From positions 1 through 64,000 of the forward strand of contig JACPOQ010000028.1 in assembly GCA_016191435.1 (NCBI GenBank): 64,000 nucleotides of DNA, read 5' to 3'. This stretch comes from Chloroflexota bacterium. GTDB taxonomy: Bacteria; Chloroflexota; Dehalococcoidia; Tepidiformales; Tepidiformaceae. Below the pieces are notes generated by a model, which was given only the letters and a program-made list of their open reading frames with translations, made no database searches and was not told the DNA's origin. Shown piece after piece: positions 51,984-61,013 of the stretch. Each line of letters begins with the position of its first letter. The first letter of the stretch is position 1. The position numbers were made by a program, and so were the translations under genes.

Positions 51984-52352
51984 TTACGGGATCGTCGAGC
52001 GTCGTGACGGGGTCGGAGCGCTTGAGCGCGACATAAAGGCATTGGGCTTCGCCCCGAAGACGGCGACAGGTGCCTTCTTCGGAAGCTTGTTCTCGCCGTC
52101 CTTGATGATCCAGACATAGACAGCGTCTCTGCCCTTGCGCAGGCCGACGTTGTATTCTTTGTGCCGAGTGCGCCACTGGATCATGGACTTGTAGAAGCGC
52201 TGAAGCTCGTCCATATCATCGGATTCGACCGCCACGATGCCGGTCCCGTTGGTCTGTGCCTTCCCCACGGCCTGAGTGCATAGCGAGTCGCGCGGGCCCT
52301 TGCGGTAGCCCGGGTCCGGGATATCTGTGCGGTCGGTCATTTTGAGGGCCAT
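51984..52352 (-). CDS. Hypothetical protein of about 122 residues
   Basis: From ATG 52352 the frame contains ALKMTDRTDIPDPGYRKGPR, TGIVAVESDDMDELQRFYKS, MIQWRTRHKEYNVGLRKGRD and VYVWIIKDGENKLPKKAP, a soluble, charged sequence with coding character up to about residue 105; the last residues (RSSAPTPSRRS) look like run-off. No family recognised. It stands alone on the minus strand. Confidence 0.5.
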   Translation of the reverse strand: MALKMTDRTDIPDPGYRKGPRDSLCTQAVGKAQTNGTGIVAVESDDMDELQRFYKSMIQWRTRHKEYNVGLRKGRDAVYVWIIKDGENKLPKKAPVAVFGAKPNAFMSRSSAPTPSRRSTIP

Positions 52353-52682
52353 GAGACTGTCCCATCCTTCGCGCCGCCGGGCGCTGTGGTGCTGTGGCAA
52401 CCAAGAAGAACTTAACGGATTCTCTGGCATGCGGGCAAGGTGTCCGGTAGCTTGACTGTGTGACTTTTGACGATGCAATCGCGGTCAGGAACGGCTCACT
52501 GCGGAGGGTCCGGGGCCAAACGGCCGCCAGCAACGACTCGCGCGGCGCCCGTGGGAAACGCGCTGCCGCGTGTTCAGCGAGCGCCCACCTGATATCCGCA
52601 AGAGGCTACAGACCGGCCGCGAGTTCGCATGGGAGGTACAGCACGCACGCTTTGACCAATTCAACGACAGGCGGATACAGTT

Positions 52683-53309
52683 GTGCTTGGTCGACTCGAA
52701 TCCGCTCGGGGCCGCCAGCCACAGGCCAATCAGCATCACCCGCCTCGCAGTGGCGGGTTTGTGGTGTCCCCGGCTTCATGGAGCCGGGCCGCACACAATC
52801 GGCGTGCCTGCGATCTGCAGGTGGACGGCGCGAACGGGGGCACGTCTCCTGCCGGGCTAGAGGTCAAAGGTGCCCCCTCCCAGGGACGGCCCGGCTGGGA
52901 TGCCACGGGACGGGTTGGGAACGTTTTAGCGCAAATCATTACGGGCTTTTTACATGCCGTCTTCCGGTGCGGCGAAGCGCGCGAATATGATGCGGGCTAC
53001 ACCGTCCGCCAGGCACCAGACGTGGTCACGCTCCCCGGAGATCCGCAGCAAGCACCCCTGCCGGGGCCGTCCCCCTATCCGGGCCAGCGTGTGGTGACCG
53101 TCAGCCTCAAGTTCATCGGCGTGGTGCTCAGGGTGGGCTCTGATGGCTCGTTCCAGGTGCAGCAAGAATACGGCGCGGCGCTCTGGCTAAGGGGCGATTG
53201 CATCTACTTGAGCGCGGGTAATCGGCTCACGCTCGTCTGCGAGCGAGAGGGCCTCGAGAACTACGTATGCGCTCCTCCCGCCGGCGCCATAGATGAGGCG
53301 GCGGGCTGA
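52683..53309 (+). CDS. Doubtful open frame in a gene-poor stretch (52353-53426)
   Basis: The stretch between the hypothetical gene and the MMPL gene holds no clear gene. The best frame has a weak N-terminal half, but the second half (TVRQAPDVVTLPGDPQQAPL, VTVSLKFIGVVLRVGSDGSF, LRGDCIYLSAGNRLTLVCER) could be a beta-rich domain. No ribosome site was identified, and the true start, if any, may be further in. Confidence 0.25.
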   Translation: MLGRLESARGRQPQANQHHPPRSGGFVVSPASWSRAAHNRRACDLQVDGANGGTSPAGLEVKGAPSQGRPGWDATGRVGNVLAQIITGFLHAVFRCGEAREYDAGYTVRQAPDVVTLPGDPQQAPLPGPSPYPGQRVVTVSLKFIGVVLRVGSDGSFQVQQEYGAALWLRGDCIYLSAGNRLTLVCEREGLENYVCAPPAGAIDEAAG

Positions 53310-53426
53310 AGGAACACGGGCTTATGCCGGGACGCGCTTCGTCGATGGCGGAATGGGCGCGGCCTGCGGAACCGAGTGGGCGCTGAGGCGAGAGCGCCCG
53401 GCCGCTCGATCCGGGCGCTTTCCACG

Positions 53427-55622
53427 CTATTCCGCTTTGGGTTCGGCCGGGCGGGCGAGGGCGGGCCCCTCGATGTTCACCCGTGGCAGCAACCGCCCGA
53501 GCTTACGCGGCAGCCACCAGTTCGTTTCGCCCATGAGCTCCATGAACGCGGGCACGAGCAGCAATCGCACGACCGTCGCATCCAGGAAGACCGCGGTGGC
53601 GAGCCCGAGCCCGAACTCCTTGATCACGCGCTCATCGCCCAGCGCGAAGCTGCCGAAGACCGCGATCATGATCAGCGCCGCCGATGTGATGACGCGCGCC
53701 GTCGAAGCGAGCCCCATCGCGACGGCGTCGGAGTTGTTCATCCCCGCCAGGTGTTCCTCGCGGATGCGGCTCACGAGGAACACCTCGTAGTCCATCGAGA
53801 GGCCGAAGAGGATTGCGAACAGCATCATTGGCAGAAACGATTCGATCGGCCCGGTCTCACCGATGCGCAGCGGGCCCGCGAACCAGCCCCACTGGAACAC
53901 GGCGACCACCACCCCGTAGGCAGCGCCGATCGAGAGCAGATTCATGACCGCGGCCTTCAAGGGGATGATCAGCGAACGGAACACTGCCATGAGTACGAGG
54001 AAGCTGAGGCCGATGACCATCGCGAAAAAGATCGGTGTGCGGCTGGAGATGCGGTCTGTGACGTCGATGTTCGATGCCGTGGCGCCCGCAACGTACGCGC
54101 GCATCCCCGTCCCGGCGGTCGCCTTCGGGATCACCTCGTTGCGGAGGCGGTGGACCAGGCTGGCGGTCTCGGCAGCCTGCGGTGCGGTCCCGGGATAAAT
54201 GGTAATCACGGTCGTGTCGCCGGCCTGGTTCGATTGGATCGAGACGTTTGGTTCGACGTTCGGGGTCGATGTGAGTGCGGACGCGAGTGCTGCCACCTTG
54301 TCGTCGCCGCCACCGCTCGTGTCGACCACCACGGCGAGCGGGGCGTTGAAGCCCTTGCCAAAGCCGCTGGAGAGGAGGTCGTAGGCGCGCCGGCTGTGCG
54401 TCGAGGGAGCGTTATTGCCGGCATCGGTGAGGCCGGTGTCCATGCTGAAGAAGGGCACCGCCAGCGCGACGAGGATGGCGCTCGCGCCAAGGGCGAAGAC
54501 GACGGGCCGCCGCTGGATGGCGCGGCTCAGCCGGTACCAAATGGACTTCTCGTGGTTGGTTTCTTGCGTCCGGAGGAGCGGGACGCCGAGCGCATCCACG
54601 CGGTTACCGAGGAGCGCAAGCGCCGCGGGCAGCAAGGTGAGCGCCGCCACGATCGAGAGCGCGACCACGATCGCGGCGGCAATACCGAGCGCCCCGATGA
54701 ACGGTATCCCAATGAGCGTCAGCCCCAGCATGGCGATAATGACGATGCTGCCGGCGAACAGCACCGAACGGCCGGCGGTGCCAACCGCGTTCGCGACCGA
54801 GTCTTCGACCGAGAGGCCCCCGTGCAGACCCTCGCGGAAGCGCGTGATGACCAGCAGCGCGTAATCGATGCCCACGCCAAGGCCAATCATGGCTGCGAAC
54901 GAGGGGGTGAACTCCGTCATGTCGAGGAAGCGCGTCCCGACGCCGAGGAGGGCGATGGAGCCGCCCAGCGAGACCAATGCCGTCAGGATCGGCAAGCCCA
55001 TGGCGACCACAGACCCGAAGGCGACCACCAGGATCACCGCCGCCGCGGCCACCCCAACCATCTCGCTCGGCCCCAGCCCGCCCTGCTCTGTCTTCTCGAC
55101 GACCTGCCCACCCGCTTCGACGGTCAGCCCACCACCACCCGAGCGGTCCACGAAGGATACGAGCGCCTCGGCCGAGGTGGCCGGGAGGTCGTCCGCCTGA
55201 AGGGAGTACTGGACCGTGGCGAAGGCGGTATGGCCGTCCTTCGAAACGGCGCCATCCGCCTCGAAGGGCGAAGAGACGCCCGTCACATCGGGCAACTGGC
55301 GCGCTTCGGCCACGACTTCAGTGATGCGCGCGCTGAGCGCCGGGTCGGTCAACGGCGGCGAGGCCGCGTCCGTGTAGAACACGATCTGGCTGGTGCTCCC
55401 GGATTGCGCCGGGAAGCGCGTGGTCAGCAGGTCAACGGCTTTCTGCGATTCCGAACCCGGGATGGTGAAGCGCGTGGCGTACTGTCCCGAGGCCGCGGCC
55501 GCGAGCGCAACCAGGGCGGCGAGACCGATCGCCCAGGTGCCCATGACCGCCCATTTGTGGTGGAATGCGGCGCGTGCAAGGCGGTCGAAGACCGAAGGGC
55601 GTAGATTCGTGCTGTTTGCCAC
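53427..55622 (-). CDS. MMPL-family (RND-type) membrane transporter
   Basis: The 731-residue protein starts at GTG 55622 with GGAGG seven bases before. It has two matching halves: a first helix (WAVMGTWAIGLAALVALAAA), a large periplasmic loop, then a helix bundle with GLGVGIDYALLVITRFREGL and, in the second half, FGLSMDYEVFLVSRIREEHL, the two conserved Asp-Tyr motifs of MMPL proton relay. The family exports lipids, glycolipids or drugs. Divergent to a TetR gene with palindromes between, so it is probably repressed by that protein. Confidence 0.93.
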   Translation of the reverse strand: MANSTNLRPSVFDRLARAAFHHKWAVMGTWAIGLAALVALAAAASGQYATRFTIPGSESQKAVDLLTTRFPAQSGSTSQIVFYTDAASPPLTDPALSARITEVVAEARQLPDVTGVSSPFEADGAVSKDGHTAFATVQYSLQADDLPATSAEALVSFVDRSGGGGLTVEAGGQVVEKTEQGGLGPSEMVGVAAAAVILVVAFGSVVAMGLPILTALVSLGGSIALLGVGTRFLDMTEFTPSFAAMIGLGVGIDYALLVITRFREGLHGGLSVEDSVANAVGTAGRSVLFAGSIVIIAMLGLTLIGIPFIGALGIAAAIVVALSIVAALTLLPAALALLGNRVDALGVPLLRTQETNHEKSIWYRLSRAIQRRPVVFALGASAILVALAVPFFSMDTGLTDAGNNAPSTHSRRAYDLLSSGFGKGFNAPLAVVVDTSGGGDDKVAALASALTSTPNVEPNVSIQSNQAGDTTVITIYPGTAPQAAETASLVHRLRNEVIPKATAGTGMRAYVAGATASNIDVTDRISSRTPIFFAMVIGLSFLVLMAVFRSLIIPLKAAVMNLLSIGAAYGVVVAVFQWGWFAGPLRIGETGPIESFLPMMLFAILFGLSMDYEVFLVSRIREEHLAGMNNSDAVAMGLASTARVITSAALIMIAVFGSFALGDERVIKEFGLGLATAVFLDATVVRLLLVPAFMELMGETNWWLPRKLGRLLPRVNIEGPALARPAEPKAE

Positions 55623-55653
55623 AGGGGAGCCTCCGGGGTACCGTTAAGGAAGT

Positions 55654-55690
55654 GGAACGGCGGTTCCCTTTACGAATGTGGAGCATTCGT
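55654..55690. promoter_or_regulatory. Two palindromes between the MMPL and TetR genes, candidate operators
   Basis: GGAACGGCGGTTCC (55654-55667) and ACGAATGTGGAGCATTCGT (55672-55690, seven-base arms, five-base centre) are perfect inverted repeats in the 105-base divergent promoter region. The second has the usual TetR operator size. Binding there could control both genes. Confidence 0.6.
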
Positions 55691-55727
55691 TCCGCTTCGT
55701 CAATAGCGAGGGCGATAGGAGTACTCG

Positions 55728-56345
55728 ATGGCCCGTATCGGCGAACGCGCGGACGCACGGGCGAACCGTGCCCGTATTCTCGATGCGGCCCGCCAACTCC
55801 TGGCCGAACGTGGGATCGAATGGGAGATGCGCGAACTCGCCGAGCGCGCGGACGTCGGTATGGGCACGCTTTACCGGAACTTTGCGACGAAGGACGACCT
55901 CTTCGCGGCCATCGCCGGCGAACTCCTGGCGGAGGCTGTCGGTGTCATCGATGCGGCCCTCGCCGAGCCCGACGCGGCGATGGGCGTCGAGCGTTTGCTC
56001 GAAGGCCTTTTCGCCATGGCAGAGAAGGGCGGGGCTGCGGTGGAAGCGCTCCACCGCAGCGCGATCGCTGTCATCCCCGAGCAGTTCGAGTCCATGAGCA
56101 GGCGCATCGACCTCGTATTCCAGCGCGCCGTTGATGCCGGTGTCATCCGCGGAGGTTTGGACGTGGCCTTGCTTACGGACTGTATGAAGGGGCTGTTCAG
56201 CTTTTACCAGGTGCTGCGGGAGCTGCACGGTCCGGAGGTCGCCAGCCGAATGGCGCGTGAAGTGCTGCTCAACGGGATCCTCGCGCCGGACGCGCGGGCG
56301 CGCCCGGCGCCCGGACCGCACGCCCGGCCCATGGCTACGCGCTGA
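55728..56345 (+). CDS. TetR family regulator divergent from the MMPL exporter
   Basis: The 205-residue protein has a TetR N-terminus (ANRARILDAARQLLAERGIE, MRELAERADVGMGTLYRNFA, TKDDLFAAIAGELL) and a helical ligand-binding C-terminal domain. The start ATG 55728 has a weak GGCGATAGGAG site upstream. It overlaps the stop of the convergent GGDEF-EAL gene by 11 bases. The usual arrangement of repressor and efflux pump suggests it senses a pump substrate. Confidence 0.9.
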   Translation: MARIGERADARANRARILDAARQLLAERGIEWEMRELAERADVGMGTLYRNFATKDDLFAAIAGELLAEAVGVIDAALAEPDAAMGVERLLEGLFAMAEKGGAAVEALHRSAIAVIPEQFESMSRRIDLVFQRAVDAGVIRGGLDVALLTDCMKGLFSFYQVLRELHGPEVASRMAREVLLNGILAPDARARPAPGPHARPMATR

Positions 56346-58650
56346 GGCGTTCGGGCATCCTCATACGCTCCGCCAGGGCCGCCCCGGTCATGGGCCGGCC
56401 GAGGTAGTAGCCCTGGCCGACATCGCAATCGAGCGCCGCCAGCCGCGCGAGCTGGCCGGCCGTCTCGACCCCTTCGGCCACCGTTTTCAGCCCGAGCGCG
56501 TGCGCGAGGCCCACCATGGAAAGCACCAGCTCGCGCGCTTCGGGCTCGCGGTCGATGGCATCGATGAACGACTTGTCCAGCTTGAGCACGTCGATCGGGT
56601 ACTGGCGCAAGTAGCTCAACGATGAATACCCGGTGCCGAAGTCATCGATCGCAAGCGAAACGCCGATCTCCCTGAGCTGGTTGAGCGTCTTCATCGCCTC
56701 GAAGCCGTCGTCCATAATCACGCTCTCGGTGATCTCCAACTGGAGGCGTGCGGGCGCGAGCTGGTGCGCCGCCAGGGCCGCGAGCACCTCTTCGACTACA
56801 TCATCCCGCTGGAACTGGCGCACGGAGACGTTGACGCTCACGTGCACTCCGGCGAGTTCGGTGCCCTGGTCCTGCCATTCGCGCGCCTGGCGGCAGGCTT
56901 CATGGAGAGCCCAGCGGCCAAGCGGGGAAATCAGGCCGGTCTCCTCCGCGAGCGGGATGAACTCCGCGGGCGAGACCACCCCCCGCTCCGGATGGCGCCA
57001 GCGCACGAGCGCTTCGATGCCCGAGAGCGACTTGTCCCTGAGCGAGACCAGCGGCTGGTATTCGAGAAAGAGCTCGCCTCGCTCGATGGCCAGGCGCAAT
57101 TCGGCCTCTGTCTGCAGCCGTTCACGGGCCCGCCGGCTCATCATCCCATCGAACACCGCACAGCCACCGTTCCCGCGGCCCTTGGCCGCATACATCGCCA
57201 GGTCGGCGCGCCGGAGGATGTCCGTGGCGCTGCCCGTCTGGCCTGGTTGGATGAGCGCGATGCCGATGCTTGCCGTCTGAGTGACGCGCTGGACGCCCAG
57301 CACGAACGGCTCTTCGAGCGCGCGGGAAATCGTGCCAGAGATCGCGAGCGCCTCGTCATCGCCCGCAACACCGACGGCCAGGACGGTGAATTCGTCGCCG
57401 CCCAGCCGCGCGAGCGTATCGCCGGGGCGCAGGCAAGCGCGCAGCCGGTCCGCCACACCGACGAGGAGTTCGTCGCCCATTTCGTGCCCGAGACTGTCGT
57501 TCACGGTCTTGAAGCGGTCGAGGTCGAGCAGGAGCACGGCGGCGCTGGCGCCCTCCTTCGCGGCGCGGCCGATGGCATCGGCGGTGCGCTGCGCGAAATG
57601 CGCCCGGTTTGGGAGCGCCGTCAAGGAGTCGTGGAACGCGAGGACGCGGAGCTGTTCTTCGAACGCCCGCCGGTCGGTCACGTCGCGGTAGTTGACAACG
57701 ATGGCGGCCACGCTCGGTTCGGCGAGCAGGTTGCTGATGGTCGCCTCGAACCAGCGCCAGGAACCGTTGGCGTGCAGGAGCCGGACCTCGGTCTGCGATG
57801 AATGTCCGGCCGTCGCGACCACCTTCTCGAAGGCGGTTCTTGCCTGCGCTTCGTCCTCCACATGGATCAAGTTAAACACGTTACGGCCGGTTATGAAGCC
57901 GGGTTCGTACCCCATCGTGTTCCGGACGGCGGGGCTGATGTACTCGATGTAGCCATCGACCCCGATGACGCAGACCACATCCGAGGCGTTCTGCACGAGC
58001 GAGCGGAAACGGGCCTCGCGCAGCCGCAGACCTTCGGCGAGACTGGCGTTCTCGGCCGCCTGGCTCGCGGCAGTGAGCATCTGGCGCATCAGTTCACGGG
58101 AGAGGAACATGGTGAGATAGGTAACGAGCGCGATCACCGAAATTCGCACGAACAGCGCTGCCGGGGTGACGCCGGTGCCGGCAACGGCCAGAGCGGCCAG
58201 GTACGAGGCGATCGTACCGACGAAGAGCAACCCCTGCCCGCGCGGAGGATACGAAGCGGCGGAGAACACCGAAGTGAGCGCATACAGCAGGAACATCTCG
58301 GAGCGGGACCCGCCGGTGGCCACGATGAGCGTCGAAATGAGGACGATGTCGGCAGCGCTCCAGACATAGAGGAACCAGATCCCCGCCCGGCCTTCGAGCA
58401 GCCGTTTCCATGGGAGCACCCAGACCAGGCCGGCGCCAAGGGCCGCGCCGACAAGGAGCACGGTGACGCGCCCCTCCTGCATCACCCCGTGGTCTGGAAG
58501 GATGTGAAACACCCACATGAGCACGACGGTGAGCATCGTGAGTTGCACGCCCACACGCACCGTCCGCAGGCGGTAGGGCGTCAGCACCGAAGAGTTCCAG
58601 TCCATGGCACCTGCCGTGACGGGCGAGAGCACGCCGCTCGGTAGCGGCAT
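56335..58650 (-). CDS. Membrane PAS-GGDEF-EAL cyclic-di-GMP protein
   Basis: The 771-residue protein has about six membrane helices in residues 25-190, a PAS domain (FRSLVQNASDVVCVIGVDGY, IEYISPAVRNTMGYEPGFIT), a GGDEF domain with intact active site (LARLGGDEFTVLA) and an EAL domain with intact signature (LSGIEALVRWRHP, FGTGYSSLSYLRQYPIDVLK, VAEGVET). Both synthesis and breakdown of cyclic di-GMP are thus possible. A Met at 58605 is an alternative start. It stands alone, convergent with the TetR gene. Confidence 0.93.
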   Translation of the reverse strand: MPLPSGVLSPVTAGAMDWNSSVLTPYRLRTVRVGVQLTMLTVVLMWVFHILPDHGVMQEGRVTVLLVGAALGAGLVWVLPWKRLLEGRAGIWFLYVWSAADIVLISTLIVATGGSRSEMFLLYALTSVFSAASYPPRGQGLLFVGTIASYLAALAVAGTGVTPAALFVRISVIALVTYLTMFLSRELMRQMLTAASQAAENASLAEGLRLREARFRSLVQNASDVVCVIGVDGYIEYISPAVRNTMGYEPGFITGRNVFNLIHVEDEAQARTAFEKVVATAGHSSQTEVRLLHANGSWRWFEATISNLLAEPSVAAIVVNYRDVTDRRAFEEQLRVLAFHDSLTALPNRAHFAQRTADAIGRAAKEGASAAVLLLDLDRFKTVNDSLGHEMGDELLVGVADRLRACLRPGDTLARLGGDEFTVLAVGVAGDDEALAISGTISRALEEPFVLGVQRVTQTASIGIALIQPGQTGSATDILRRADLAMYAAKGRGNGGCAVFDGMMSRRARERLQTEAELRLAIERGELFLEYQPLVSLRDKSLSGIEALVRWRHPERGVVSPAEFIPLAEETGLISPLGRWALHEACRQAREWQDQGTELAGVHVSVNVSVRQFQRDDVVEEVLAALAAHQLAPARLQLEITESVIMDDGFEAMKTLNQLREIGVSLAIDDFGTGYSSLSYLRQYPIDVLKLDKSFIDAIDREPEARELVLSMVGLAHALGLKTVAEGVETAGQLARLAALDCDVGQGYYLGRPMTGAALAERMRMPERLSA

Positions 58651-58722
58651 CCCGTCCCTTGAGTATCGGGACGCGGAGCCGATGTCTTTATTCCGCGCCG
58701 AACGAGAGTTGCCTGCCGGGAT

Positions 58723-59517
58723 TTAACGGCCCCGGAACACGGGCGGCCGCTTCGCTGCGAATGCGCGGCGGCCTTCCTTGTAGTCCTCGCTGTCAAAACA
58801 CGCGTTGACGAGCGCTTCGACGTGTTCCAGGTCGCGGTCGGCCGGGTCGCGCTCCCATTCACGGAGCGCGACCTTCGCGGCGCGGACTGTCAACGGGGCG
58901 TTGGCGGCGATCTTCGCGGCATAGTGGCGCACCTCGGTTTCGAGCTCGTTGACCGGCACGATGCGGTTGATCAGGCCCGTGCGCAGCGCCTCATCGGCCG
59001 GGAGGAAGCGTGCGCTGAAGAAAATGTCGCGCGCGACCGATGGGCCAACGAGGCGCGCGAGCGCCGCCGCACCGCCGTAGTCGTAACCAAGCCCGAGGCG
59101 CGCGGCGGGGATGCCGAACACCGATTCGGGCGTCGCGATCCGCACATCCGCGCTGAGGGCGATGGCGAGCCCGCCGCCGATACAGAAGCCCTGGATCATC
59201 GCCACAAGTGGCTTATCCAGCTGGCGCAGCCAACGGTTCCCATGCGCGGTAGCGGCGCCGTAGACGTGCTTCTGGTCCGCGGACGCGCGGTGCGCGTCGA
59301 ACTCCGAGATATCGGCGCCGGAGACGAACGCCTTGCCGCCGGCGCCGCGCATGACGACCACGCGCACGTCCTCATCGTTTTGGAACGCTTCGAGCGCGTC
59401 GCCCATGCCCTGCCACATCGCCATCGACATGGCGTTTCGCCGCTCCGGTTGGTTGAACGTCAGCCAGCCGATGCTTCCATCGACTTCCGCGAGGACCTTC
59501 TCGGTGGAAAGCTTCAT
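58723..59517 (-). CDS. Enoyl-CoA hydratase/isomerase family protein
   Basis: The 264-residue crotonase has GSIGWLTFNQPERRNAMSMA, the oxyanion segment GGKAFVSGADISEFD and MIQGFCIGGGLAIALSADVR. The first hydratase Glu is Ala (FGIPAARLGLGYDYGG) and the second is Asp (VARDIFFSAR), so like the crotonase at 5676 it may not be a classical hydratase. Its start overlaps the stop of the CoA-transferase gene (four bases), and the two are probably one pathway. Confidence 0.88.
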   Translation of the reverse strand: MKLSTEKVLAEVDGSIGWLTFNQPERRNAMSMAMWQGMGDALEAFQNDEDVRVVVMRGAGGKAFVSGADISEFDAHRASADQKHVYGAATAHGNRWLRQLDKPLVAMIQGFCIGGGLAIALSADVRIATPESVFGIPAARLGLGYDYGGAAALARLVGPSVARDIFFSARFLPADEALRTGLINRIVPVNELETEVRHYAAKIAANAPLTVRAAKVALREWERDPADRDLEHVEALVNACFDSEDYKEGRRAFAAKRPPVFRGR

Positions 59518-60707
59518 GCGATCGCCCCCTGGGCGCGGAGCGCCTGTATTTTCGCCTCATCGTAGCCCAACTCGCGCAGAAGCTCGTCCGTATGCTCGCC
59601 CGGGTCGGGCGCGGCGTGGTGGAAATCGGGCGCCCCCTGGTGCCCGGAGAGGTTGATTGGCGTGCGCACGAGATGAAGGTCGCCAAGGCTATGGTGGTGG
59701 GCGGTGCGCGTCATCCCGAGGTACTGAACCTGCTCGTCTTCGAACGCCTGCCGGACGGTGTTAATCGGTCCGCAGGGGACGCCGGCGGGGTTCAGTCTCG
59801 CGATGAGTTCGGCGGTCGTAAACCGCCGCGTGACATCCGCCACCTCTCGGCGGAGCGCTTCCTTGTTCCGGGCGCGGAGCCGGCCGTCGGCGTACTCCGG
59901 CCGACCCATGAGCTCGTCTGCGCCAAGGGCCTTGCAGAACGCCGTCCACATCTTCCCGCCGCTGGCAGCGACGTTCACCAGCCCATCGCTCGAAGGGAAC
60001 ATGCCCATCGGTACTTGCGTCGGGTGGTGGTTTCCCTCCTGGCCGGGGACTTCGCCGCTCATGGTGTAGCGCGCGCCCTGGAAGTCGAGCTTCGAGAGCA
60101 TCGCCTCCAGCAGCGACGTGTGGACCCATTGCCCGCGACCGGTCTGCTCGCGGTCGATGAGCGCGAGCAGGATGCCCTGGCCGAGGAACATGCCGGCGGC
60201 CGTGTCCGAAATCGCGACGCCGACGCGCATCGGGCCTTCGCCTGGCTCGCCGGTGATCGACATCAGCCCGCTCATCCCCTGGATCACCTGGTCGACGCCG
60301 GGGCGGTCGCGGTACGGGCCATCCTGGCCGAAGCCGGAGATGCTGCCGAGGATGATGCGCGGGTTCGCCTTCGCAAGCGTCTCGTAGTCGATGCCGAGGC
60401 GATGTTTCACGTCGGCGCGGAAGTTCTCGACGACGATATCGGCGCGGGTCACGAGGTCGAGAAAGACACGGCGCCCCTCGGGGTGCTTGAGGTCCAGGGC
60501 GAGCCCGCGCTTGTTCCGGTGGAGGTTCTGCTCATCGGGGCCGTGGCGAGCGCCGGTCACCGAACTGGCGGCGGCGTCGCCGCGCGGGGGCGGTTCGATC
60601 TTGATGACGGTCGCGCCCCAGTCGGCGAGGAGGCGCACGGCCGTGGGCCCGGCCCGAGCGATGGTGAGGTCCAGGACGGTGTAGCGCGAGAGCGGGAGGG
60701 GCGGCAT
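59514..60707 (-). CDS. Family III CoA-transferase (CaiB/BaiF)
   Basis: The 397-residue enzyme has PLSRYTVLDLTIARAGPTAV, LLADWGATVIKIEPP, NLHRNKRGLALDLKHPEGR, VENFRADVKHRLGIDYETL, ISGFGQDGPYRDRPGVDQVI with the likely catalytic Asp, and GLMSITGEPG. It is full length for a single-domain member. It transfers CoA to or from a carboxylic acid and is coupled to the crotonase gene. Substrate unknown. Confidence 0.93.
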   Translation of the reverse strand: MPPLPLSRYTVLDLTIARAGPTAVRLLADWGATVIKIEPPPRGDAAASSVTGARHGPDEQNLHRNKRGLALDLKHPEGRRVFLDLVTRADIVVENFRADVKHRLGIDYETLAKANPRIILGSISGFGQDGPYRDRPGVDQVIQGMSGLMSITGEPGEGPMRVGVAISDTAAGMFLGQGILLALIDREQTGRGQWVHTSLLEAMLSKLDFQGARYTMSGEVPGQEGNHHPTQVPMGMFPSSDGLVNVAASGGKMWTAFCKALGADELMGRPEYADGRLRARNKEALRREVADVTRRFTTAELIARLNPAGVPCGPINTVRQAFEDEQVQYLGMTRTAHHHSLGDLHLVRTPINLSGHQGAPDFHHAAPDPGEHTDELLRELGYDEAKIQALRAQGAIA

Positions 60708-61013
60708 GGCACTGCTCGTTGGTGTTTCGCCGAGTCTACGCTGCGGTGGCGGTGCGAGCCCGGCGGGCGGTGCCGAGTTGCCTCGTGGTGGGCCGGCGGT
60801 CGCGGCAAGGGCCGCTTCGCGACCTCGGCCGACTTCATGCCAGGTTGGCGGGCGGCATTATCGATCTGGTTGCGAACGCTCGCTAATTGATTGCGATTAC
60901 CGTTCAATCCCGGTAAATGCCGCCCCGATCACGTGTTGGAACGTCTTGGCGCGAGCACCCTGCAAAGATGGGAACAGTTGACGAGCGGAAATCTGAGAAC
61001 GTAGAGGTGTCTC
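60708..61013. other. Divergent intergenic region
   Basis: This 306-base gap lies between the CoA-transferase gene (leftward) and the IPT/TIG gene (rightward) and should hold both promoters. No clear palindrome, hairpin or coding frame was seen. The AT-richer part near 60880-60920 (CTAATTGATTGCGATTACC) is the most likely promoter core. Confidence 0.4.

Noticed and set aside
53376-55604. A 742-codon open frame on the + strand
   Set aside because: It is antisense to the MMPL gene, is rich in Arg, His and Asp in the way GC-rich antisense frames are, and has no motif.
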